A stretch of DNA of 8,615 bases from positions 1-8,615 of the forward strand of contig JAJTFU010000187.1 of the NCBI GenBank assembly GCA_021299075.1. Direction: 5' to 3'. This DNA is from Novosphingobium sp. GTDB lineage: Bacteria; Pseudomonadota; Alphaproteobacteria; Sphingomonadales; Sphingomonadaceae. Of the stretch, positions 1 through 5,364 are shown in pieces (within the stretch, counting starts at the first letter, position 1; every line of letters begins with the position of its first letter). The notes beneath the pieces were generated by a model. It was not told where the DNA came from. It made no database searches and saw only the letters and a program-made list of their open reading frames with translations. The translations under genes were made by a program, and so were the position numbers.

Positions 1-235
1 CCCGGCTCGGCACGCCCAGGGCAACGATCCGGCGCGTGGCTTCCAGTCCGTCGATCCCGGGGCCCAGGCGGACATCCATCAGCACCACGTCGGGTTGTAG
101 CCGGGCGACCAGGTCAACCGCTTCCTCGCCGCTGGTCGCCTCGCCAACCACTTCCAGGCCATCGTCGGACAGGACTGCCTTCAGCCCCTCGCGCGCGAGT
201 TGGTGGTCATCGACGATCAGGATCCGCACGGCCAT
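1..235 (-). CDS. Response regulator, NarL/FixJ-type receiver domain (partial, C-terminus outside window)
   Basis: This is the N-terminal 78 residues of a two-component response regulator; the rest lies beyond the left edge. The visible part is a receiver (REC) domain: it begins MAVRILIVDDHQLAREGLKA, with the acidic pair D9-D10 and the likely phosphoacceptor D54 in VVLMDVRL, followed by the GIDGLEATRRI segment. The 'DDHQLAREGL' opening is typical of NarL/FixJ/LuxR-class regulators, so a C-terminal HTH DNA-binding domain is expected but cannot be seen. The start lies 2 nt after the stop of the upstream kinase. An AAGGTGG Shine-Dalgarno-like sequence sits 7 nt before it (complement of 243-249), inside the kinase gene. 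The two genes are therefore one operon and the kinase is the expected phosphodonor. The regulated genes are unknown; the divergent envelope genes starting at 1467 are one candidate. Confidence 0.9.
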   Translation of the reverse strand, partial: MAVRILIVDDHQLAREGLKAVLSDDGLEVVGEATSGEEAVDLVARLQPDVVLMDVRLGPGIDGLEATRRIVALGVPSR

Positions 236-237
236 GA

Positions 238-1284
238 TCAGGCCACCTTGGGGAAGGTGGCGAGCACGGTAACGCCGCCGCCAGGGCGCGACTGCCAATC
301 GAGCGTTCCGCCTATCGAAGCCATCCGTTCCCGCATCACGTCGATCCCGAAATGCGGAGCGGCCGCGTCCGCAACTGTCCGCCGACCGCTGCCCTGGTCG
401 GCAATGCGCAGGAACGGGGCCGCCTCGTTCGCACGGGCGGAAAGCTCCAGGCTGACCGCGCAGGGGCCGCCAGCATGCTTGCGGACATTGGCCAGGGCCT
501 CCTGAGCGACGCGGTAGAGCGCGGTTTCAACGTGCGTGGGCCAGCGCGCCACGTCGCTGGCGATACTGACCTGAACGGTGAAGCCCTCGGCCTCCAGCGG
601 CTCGGCCAGGGCGCGCAAGGCTGCTTCTAGGCCAAGATCGTCGAGCACGGTCGGCCGCAGCCCGCGGATCACACCGCGCAGTTCGCCCACCAGGTTGCGG
701 GCAATCGCAGCCAGCTTGGCGCGGTCGGTGGCGCTCCCGGCTCCCTCGAGCAGGCGGGCCAATGCGGTCGCGGTCTGGGCCACGCCATCATGCAGCTCAT
801 GGCTGACCCGGCGGCGTTCCTCCTCCTGGGCCGAGAACAGCCGGCCAACGACGAATTCCAGGCGCGTTTCACGCTCTTGCAGTTCGCGCTGGCGCTCGAT
901 CCGGTCGATCGTCGCCCCGATCATCTCAAGCTGCAGACGCACGGCCTCTCGGTCTTCGGCATCGGCGACATCGTCGAGCCGGGTCAGGCCTTCGATGACC
1001 AGCGAGCCGACAATGCCCCCATCGCTGCCCGGTCCGGGGATCGGCAGGCCCGGGGTATCGGCGCCCTGAACCGTGCCGCCGCGCCGACCCAGGAAATAGC
1101 CGAGCCGGTCGGCACAGCCTTGCAGGATCGGTTCGAGCGTTGCGGCCTCGGCCAGGGTGAGTTGACGGCCATTGGTGGAGAGCAGGCGCAGCCGCGCGGC
1201 CCGCGCCTCGGCCGCGCGATAAAGCTCGCGCAGTTCGGCGACAGTTTCGACCTCGGGGGCCAGGGCCGGGTTCCCGCTTTGCAT
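238..1284 (-). CDS. Soluble HisKA_3 (NarX/DesK-class) sensor histidine kinase
   Basis: A 348-residue sensor kinase predicted to autophosphorylate and pass phosphate to the response regulator encoded directly downstream. The dimerisation/phosphoacceptor helix is at about 140-215, with EEERRRVSHELHDGVAQT; by comparison with NarX and DesK the phosphorylated histidine is H165 (ELHD). The motif RPTVLDDLGLEAAL (210-223) is typical of HisKA_3 proteins. The HATPase_c domain covers about 250-345: N-box QEALANVRKHA with N266, G1 box DQGSG (296-300), FGIDVMRERM (312-321) and the G-rich SRPGGGVTV. No transmembrane segment or signal peptide is visible, so it should sense a cytoplasmic signal. Residues 1-110 are not assignable by eye (possibly a degenerate GAF-like fold), and 110-150 look helical/coiled-coil. 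An in-frame TAG four codons upstream fixes the ATG, and a GAGAGAG purine stretch precedes it. The cognate signal is unknown. Confidence 0.92.
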   Translation of the reverse strand: MQSGNPALAPEVETVAELRELYRAAEARAARLRLLSTNGRQLTLAEAATLEPILQGCADRLGYFLGRRGGTVQGADTPGLPIPGPGSDGGIVGSLVIEGLTRLDDVADAEDREAVRLQLEMIGATIDRIERQRELQERETRLEFVVGRLFSAQEEERRRVSHELHDGVAQTATALARLLEGAGSATDRAKLAAIARNLVGELRGVIRGLRPTVLDDLGLEAALRALAEPLEAEGFTVQVSIASDVARWPTHVETALYRVAQEALANVRKHAGGPCAVSLELSARANEAAPFLRIADQGSGRRTVADAAAPHFGIDVMRERMASIGGTLDWQSRPGGGVTVLATFPKVA

Positions 1285-1317
1285 TGGCTCTCTCTAAGCC
1301 TTGGCAGGAAATAAGCA

Positions 1318-1345
1318 TAGGCCATCCGGCCTAGGCCGCGCGGCC
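1318..1345. promoter_or_regulatory. Two adjacent inverted repeats in the divergent promoter region (candidate operators)
   Basis: Between the divergent kinase and SnoaL-like genes lie TAGGCC-ATCC-GGCCTA (1318-1333) and, directly abutting, the perfect 12-bp palindrome GGCCGCGCGGCC (1334-1345). They share the GGCC core and could be regulator binding sites or a transcript hairpin in the kinase leader. Very GC-rich DNA produces short palindromes by chance, so the functional assignment is only an inference. I see no convincing sigma70 or GGAAC-type promoter hexamers in 1285-1466. Confidence 0.3.
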
Positions 1346-1466
1346 CGCCATGCGGCCAATTTCAGTCAGTTATGCCGAGCCCTAGTTACAGCGGGACGAT
1401 TGGCGCCGCGGACAACATCCGCCGCCAGACGATCAGATACCGTTTTTCGCTTAGCAGGAGTACCCG

Positions 1467-2057
1467 ATGAAGAGCTTCAAGATCCGTAGCATGGCCGTGG
1501 CCGCGCTGCTGCCGCTGGCGGCGATCGCCACCCCGGCCGTTGCCCACGATCATGGCACCGCCAAGGCCGCCGCGATCTACGCCCCGATCACCCAGGCCGA
1601 AGTCGAAGCCGCGCATACCGCTTGGTGCGGTGCGCTGGTGGCGATCGCGACGGAAAACGACACCAAGGGTCAGCCGGCTGCCAAGGAACTTGCCAAGAAG
1701 GTGCTCGACAGCGCCTATGGCTATTCCATGGGTCCGGTGCTGTTCAAGCCGACCCTGACCGTGGCTCCCCAGACCTTCCGCACCACCTATGACGGCGCGC
1801 TCGCCTACTTCGTCGGCGGCGACAAGGCCTATCCGAACGACACCGGCTTTGCCCTGAAGGGCTGGCGCAAGTGCGAAACCAGCAACAACACCATCCTGAT
1901 CACCGGCAATTCGGCGCTGTCGATGGGTAACGTCTCCATGTGGGATACCAAGGGCAACATGACCAGGGTCGACAAGACCTGGGGCTATGTTCGCGGCGCC
2001 GATGGCGGCCTGAAGATCGTTCTGCATCACTCTTCGCTGCCGTACTCGGCCAAGTAA
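1467..2057 (+). CDS. Secreted SnoaL/NTF2-like (cystatin-fold) protein of unknown function
   Basis: A 196-residue exported protein. The N-terminus has basic residues, a hydrophobic core (about 9-22) and an AVA|HD signal-peptidase site, cleaving after about A26, so the mature protein should be periplasmic. The mature part has conserved-looking stretches YGYSMGPVLFKPT (84-96), TYDGALAYFVGGD (107-119), GFALKGWRK (127-135), ALSMGNVS (150-157) and a terminal LHHSSLPY (186-193). This is the pattern of a small SnoaL/NTF2-like family of exported proteins, and the pocket may bind a small ligand. From memory, database relatives are sometimes labelled phosphoribosyl-AMP cyclohydrolase, but no HisI motifs are visible and export contradicts that label. 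Cysteines 54 and 136 could form a disulfide. AGGAG (1456-1460) precedes the ATG at good spacing. A terminator-like hairpin follows, so it is probably monocistronic. Function is unknown. Confidence 0.85.
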   Translation: MKSFKIRSMAVAALLPLAAIATPAVAHDHGTAKAAAIYAPITQAEVEAAHTAWCGALVAIATENDTKGQPAAKELAKKVLDSAYGYSMGPVLFKPTLTVAPQTFRTTYDGALAYFVGGDKAYPNDTGFALKGWRKCETSNNTILITGNSALSMGNVSMWDTKGNMTRVDKTWGYVRGADGGLKIVLHHSSLPYSAK

Positions 2058-2072
2058 GCGAAGGGTCGCGGG

Positions 2073-2112
2073 CAGGCGGCTGCTGTCCCCCCATCCCGGC
2101 AGCCGCCTGTTT
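2073..2112 (+). terminator. Rho-independent terminator after the SnoaL-like gene
   Basis: A perfect 11-bp inverted repeat, CAGGCGGCTGC (2073-2083) and GCAGCCGCCTG (2099-2109), encloses a 15-nt loop and is followed by TTT (2110-2112). It lies 15 nt after the stop codon of the 1467-2057 gene. The stem is long and GC-rich; the T-tract is short, which is common in GC-rich alphaproteobacteria. Confidence 0.7.
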
Positions 2113-2187
2113 CGCACCAAAGGCCCGACCCGGCACCAGACCCGGCGGGCATCATCTCCCGTCCCTCCCAACTGCGAGATATCCCAC

Positions 2188-2814
2188 ATGACCAAGCGCA
2201 TTTGCGCCGCCCTGGCGGCTGCCAGCACCCTTGCCCTGTCCGCCCCGGCCGGCGTCCTGCCCAATGGCGAAATCACCGATGTTCTCGTAAATCGGGTTGG
2301 CGCGCCCGCCACCAGCGACAGCCAGGCGAGCGATTCCGTGGTACCGACCCTGGCGGTCGAATACTTCTTCTCGAAGAACTTCTCGGTCGAGACGATCTGC
2401 TGCGTGACGCCGCACGACGTGACCGGCAAGGGCGGTCTGGCCGGTGCCTCGCTCGTTAACGACGCGATCATCCTGCCCGCCACGGTAACGCTGAAGTACC
2501 ACTTCGACCTGGGTGGGGTTAAGCCCTACATCGGCGCCGGTCCGGCCCACTTCTTCATCTTCAGCGAAGGTGTTGGCGCCAGTGCTGCTGCGCTCGGTGC
2601 GACCCGCGTGAACCTGTCGAACGAGTTCGGTCTGGCGCTGCAGGCCGGTCTTGACGTGCCGCTCAACGACAAGGGCCTGGGCTTCAGCCTTGATGCCAAG
2701 CGCTACTTCGTCGGCACCACTGCCAGCTTCTTTGCCGGCAACACCCTGGCGCTGCAGACCAAGCACAAGCTAGATCCGTGGGTCGTCAGCGGCGGTCTGA
2801 GCTACCGCTTCTAA
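2188..2814 (+). CDS. ompW: OmpW-family outer-membrane beta-barrel protein, apparently missing its first strand
   Basis: A 208-residue member of the OmpW family, small 8-stranded outer-membrane barrels thought to form a hydrophobic channel for small molecules. Supporting features are VVPTLAVEYFFSKNFSVETICCVTPHDV (51-78), LPATVTLKYHF (96-106), VKPYIGAGPAHFFIF (111-125), SNEFGLALQAGLDVPLNDKG (144-163), LDAKRYFVGTTA (168-179) and the closing LDPWVVSGGLSYRF ending in Phe, the usual barrel-assembly terminus. The N-terminus is odd. The hydrophobic signal core (MTKRICAALAAASTLALSAPA) runs directly into GVLPNGEITDV, whereas family members have a cleavage site plus a 'GDW-x-VRxRx' first strand before this point. 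About 12-15 residues seem to be missing, so export and barrel closure are doubtful. The ribosome site is weak (GCGAG region). The next locus begins 25 nt downstream, suggesting co-transcription. Confidence 0.85.
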   Translation: MTKRICAALAAASTLALSAPAGVLPNGEITDVLVNRVGAPATSDSQASDSVVPTLAVEYFFSKNFSVETICCVTPHDVTGKGGLAGASLVNDAIILPATVTLKYHFDLGGVKPYIGAGPAHFFIFSEGVGASAAALGATRVNLSNEFGLALQAGLDVPLNDKGLGFSLDAKRYFVGTTASFFAGNTLALQTKHKLDPWVVSGGLSYRF

Positions 2815-2839
2815 GTTTACCAGATGGGGAATGAGCCAG

Positions 2840-3206
2840 ATGTAACGTACTGCCTTTGCCGCTGTCGGCGCCCTTGCGGCCCTGGCCCTGCCCACCGCAG
2901 CGCGGGCGGCGGATGAGGATACGAACATCTGGCTCGCCCAGACTGCCTAGGTAAACCTGGGCAAAGACATAGTGCTGTGGCTTGAGCCGCAGGAACGCTT
3001 CACCAACGATGCCTCGCGTCTGGTTCAGTTCCTGGTCCGGCCTGCGGTCGACTAAAAGCTCGACAAGACCACCACGGTTTACCCCGGCTATGCCTCTCGG
3101 CCAGAAGTTCACCCTCGAACTCGGCTATCTCGACCAGTACGTTGTCCGCAACGGGCCGGATCGCATCGATCACACCGCCAACCTGACGCTCAGCGCCAAC
3201 GTTTGA
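2840..3206 (+). pseudogene. DUF2490 family outer-membrane/periplasmic protein, multiply inactivated
   Basis: This is a remnant of a DUF2490 gene, a family of predicted exported beta-rich proteins of about 220-240 residues. From the ATG at 2840, codon 2 is TAA (2843-2845; probably an original AAA giving MKRTAF). The frame then reads RTAFAAVGALAALALPTAARA (signal peptide) and ADEDTNIWLAQTA, hits TAG (2948-2950), continues VNLGKDIVLWLEPQERFTNDASRL and VQFLVRPAVD, hits TAA (3053-3055, where a Tyr is expected) and reads KLDKTTTVYPGYA. Near 3089-3095 homology jumps to another frame, PLGQKFTLELGYLDQYVVRNGPDRIDHTANLTLSANV, which is the family C-terminus and ends at TGA 3204-3206. Roughly 90-100 residues of the middle are absent. 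Three nonsense changes plus a frame-shifting deletion make this a clear pseudogene. It lies 25 nt behind ompW, probably once in the same operon. The family assignment is from memory of homologous motifs. Confidence 0.8.
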
Positions 3207-3207
3207 G

Positions 3208-3223
3208 CAGGCCGGTGGGCCTG
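3208..3223 (+). terminator. Hairpin after the DUF2490 remnant (weak terminator candidate)
   Basis: CAGGCC (3208-3213), a GGTG loop and GGCCTG (3218-3223) form a 6-bp perfect stem with a 4-nt loop, starting 2 nt after the DUF2490 stop codon. There is no T-tract after it, so it may be a transcript-end hairpin or a processing element and not an intrinsic terminator. Confidence 0.3.
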
Positions 3224-3224
3224 A

Positions 3225-3238
3225 GCTGACCGGTCAGC
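3225..3238. promoter_or_regulatory. Perfect 14-bp palindrome upstream of the SLOG gene (candidate operator)
   Basis: GCTGACCGGTCAGC is a perfect 14-bp palindrome with no spacer, lying directly after the hairpin at 3208-3223 and 79 nt before the start of the SLOG gene. A spacer-free dyad with mixed AT/GC content is more operator-like than the pure GC palindromes elsewhere in the window. No regulator can be named. Confidence 0.35.
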
Positions 3239-3317
3239 AAATCGGCTTTGCAATTGCCCGGCGATTGTCGGAAACACATAGGCGTTCCGGCTGAATCCAA
3301 AGGTATGCCACTGCCCG

Positions 3318-4523
3318 ATGACAACTAGCGCGCCCTTGCCGCCGCCGATCGGCCTCTCGATCGGTGTGACCGGCCACCGGATCGGCAATGCGGCCTTCAG
3401 CGCCAATCGCGAGCGGATTGAGCGGGTTCTGGCCGAAATCCTTGACCGTGTTGCCGCCGCAGCCGCCCCGGCAGCGGCCTCGATCCGGCTCCATTGCCTG
3501 CTGGCCGATGGGGTCGACCAGATCGCTGCGCGCCATGCCTTGGACCACGGCTGGGACCTGGTCGCGCCGCTGCCATTCGGGCGCAATCTCAACATCGCGA
3601 TCAATGCAATGCCTGGCACTGTCGCCGATGCGCAGGCATTGGCGTCAGGGCAGCCGGCTGCCGACCCGGCGACCGAGGCCCGCGCTGCCGCGATCCGCGA
3701 CCTGGCCGGATCGGCCCGGCTGTTCGAACTGGCCGAGCGCGATGCTCTGCTGAGCCGCCTGTTCATCGCCAAGCTGTCCGCCCCAACCGATATCGACACG
3801 GCCCAGGCCTTCGCCGCGCGCTGCTCGGCGCGGGTCGCCCTGGCGGGACGGGTTCTGATCGAACAGTCCGACCTGGTGATCGGGGTCTGGGACGGGGTCA
3901 GCCGCGCTTTCCTGGGAGGGACTGGCCACACCATTTCCGAAGCGCTGGAGCATGGTGCGCCAGTCATCTGGGTCAATGCCAACAATCCTGAAGCCTGGCA
4001 GATCCTGCGCGCGCCTGAGGCGCTGGCGGCCACCACCCAGCCCGATCACGACCGCCGCGATGCCGCCCTGGTCGAATTGGTGACCGCCGCCTTGCAGCCG
4101 GAAGGCGAGGACCGCACGCCCGGCCTGGCCGCAGAACGCTGGCGGCCGCACAGCAATTCGATTGCCACCGCCTATCGCCGAATCGAGGCGCTGTTCTCGG
4201 GCGAGGGTCGCCGGCTGCGCTCGCTGCGGCAGGACTATGAAACGCCAGAGGCGATTGCCACCGGCAGCGGGGCCGGGCTGCTAGCCCTGGCGCGCGAATT
4301 GCCCGGCGCTGACCTGCAGATGCCCCCGGCGATCGAGCAGCAGGTCCTGCGCCGCTTTGCCTGGACTGACGGGATCTCGGCCTGGCTGCGGCATTCTTTA
4401 CGAGCCGCTCGGACTGTCGGACCGCAAATGGCTTTTTGCCGGCACCGAATTGCTGCTGCTTTCGTCGATCCTGCTGATCACCTGGATTGGCAGCCGCCTG
4501 CGCTGGCATGGCCGCTGGTTTGA
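3318..4523 (+). pseudogene. N-terminal part of a frameshifted SLOG-domain protein (nucleotide-sensor-like)
   Basis: The open frame encodes 401 residues, of which about 1-355 look genuine. Residues 12-225 form a SLOG-type (DprA/LOG-like Rossmannoid) domain: a strand leading into GVTGHR (16-21), LLADGVDQIAARHAL (61-75), LVAPLPFGRN (81-90), SDLVIGVWDG (184-193), GGTGHTISEAL (200-210) and PVIWVNA (215-221). These match the glycine-rich nucleotide-ligand pocket of that superfamily. Residues 225-350 are helical and of unknown role. After about WLRHS (356-360) the frame yields 40 unconserved-looking residues and stops, while the continuing membrane part is found one frame away, from about 4400 to 5199. 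The whole locus is 1882 nt, one more than a multiple of three. The ATG is preceded by AAAGG 14 nt upstream, a poor spacing. Intact relatives are predicted to sense nucleotide-derived signals and act through the membrane region. I judge this a frameshifted gene, unless the shift is an assembly error. Confidence 0.75.
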
Positions 4524-5199
4524 ATCGCGCCGGGTCGCAGAATATCTGCGCCACGCCCCGATCCTGCTGCTGCTGGGCGTTGCCCGGGCACCGGGGCGCT
4601 GGCCCAAGGGCGCCGATGTCGCCTGGCCGGAATTCCACGCCCGCCGTGCGCTGCGCGCGGTCGGCCTGCCCCGGGTGGCGCTGAGCCCGGCTTACCTGCG
4701 TCACGCGCTCTCGGACCTGCTCGATCGCCATGTCATCAGCCAGCGCGATTATCATTGGGCCAAGGCCCGCCGCCTGACTGCGGTACATCACAATCTCGAT
4801 AGCTTCTCGACCCGGCTGTTCCAGTTCGCGGTTGCTTCGGTTGCGATCTACCTGGTGGTCAAGGCTGGCTCGGTCCTGGGCCTGGTGCCGCATGGCTGGC
4901 CGGTGGCGCTTTCGAAGCCCGGCACCTTCCTGGGCGTTGCCCTGCCGACCTTTGGCGCGGCGATCGCCGGGATTCGCTATTTCGGCGATTTCGAGCGTTT
5001 TGCCGCCATCTCGGAAGTCACCGCCGCCAAGCTGGACGGCCTGCATTCGCGCATCGTCCTGCTGCTCACCGCGTCGGATGACCACATTGACTATGCCCGC
5101 GTCTCCGAACTGGCCCATGCCGTCGACGATGTGGTGGTGAGCGAGATCGAGAACTGGCAGGCCGTATTCGGCGGCAAGCACATCGCCGTACCGGTCTGA
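4387..5199 (+). pseudogene. C-terminal membrane part of the same frameshifted SLOG/2TM protein
   Basis: The frame continues the SLOG protein one frame away. It reads GLSDRKWLFAGTELLLLSSILLITWIG, a transmembrane helix (about 4429-4500), then a basic segment RLRWHGRWFESRRVAEYLRH typical of the cytosolic helix after a SLATT/DUF4231-type hairpin. A helical region (about 4560-4800) with RLTAVHHNLD follows, then a second hairpin with helices at about 4816-4890 and 4921-4980, ending IRYFGDFERFAAISEVTAAKLDGLHSRI and an amphipathic tail. No ATG, and no GTG before about 4675, opens this frame; the only early candidates are TTG codons. Independent translation is therefore unlikely, and the fragment needs the upstream frame. 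The first helix of the first hairpin is missing between the two frames, so a deletion of some tens of residues accompanied the frameshift. The name SLATT-like is inference from topology and position behind a SLOG domain. Confidence 0.7.
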
Positions 5200-5210
5200 C
5201 CGGCCCGCCA

Positions 5211-5227
5211 GAGCGCGCCGCGCGCTC
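5211..5227 (+). terminator. Hairpin after the SLOG/2TM locus (candidate terminator)
   Basis: GAGCGCG (5211-5217), CCG loop, CGCGCTC (5221-5227) form a perfect 7-bp GC-rich stem 12 nt after the stop codon at 5199. A TTTT run occurs only about 9 nt later (5237-5240), so it is a weak intrinsic terminator at best. Confidence 0.4.
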
Positions 5228-5278
5228 CTGCATACGTTTTCCCGCCCCTCGACGGGTTGCCGTGCCCGAAAGCGGTCA

Positions 5279-5298
5279 CTACGCCAGCCTCGCCGTAG
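5279..5298. promoter_or_regulatory. Imperfect dyad upstream of zwf (candidate operator)
   Basis: CTACG (5279-5283) and CGTAG (5294-5298) flank a 10-nt centre in the 165-nt gap before zwf, 66 nt ahead of its start codon. This gap must hold the zwf-edd promoter if the operon is transcribed separately. The dyad is short and does not resemble the A/T-rich HexR box known from gammaproteobacteria. Assignment as a regulatory site is a guess. Confidence 0.2.
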
Positions 5299-5364
5299 CG
5301 GATTGAATCCGGTACCCTGCGGTGCGCTGGACGCAATATCGTAACCGGAGGGAGGCGCAGAACC

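Noticed and set aside
578..1314. Plus-strand open frames opposite the histidine kinase
   Set aside because: The kinase H-, N- and G-box motifs are unambiguous on the minus strand; the opposing frames are Ser/Arg-rich shadows.
1285..1466. EcfG-type general stress promoter (GGAAC-N16/17-GTT) upstream of the SnoaL-like gene
   Set aside because: No GGAAC element with a correctly spaced GTT is present in this interval.
1386..2766. Minus-strand open frames opposite the SnoaL-like and OmpW genes
   Set aside because: They overlap two genes with clear signal peptides, family motifs and ribosome sites on the plus strand, and cross the terminator hairpin between them.
2982..3206. A separate small 74-codon gene at the end of the DUF2490 remnant
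   Set aside because: Its second half is the C-terminus of DUF2490 and its first half is an out-of-frame reading of the upstream part of the same gene, so it is a piece of the pseudogene.
5254..5288. Sigma70-like promoter for zwf (TTGCCG, 17 nt, TACGCC)
   Set aside because: The -10 match is poor and in such GC-rich DNA a pair of this quality is expected by chance.
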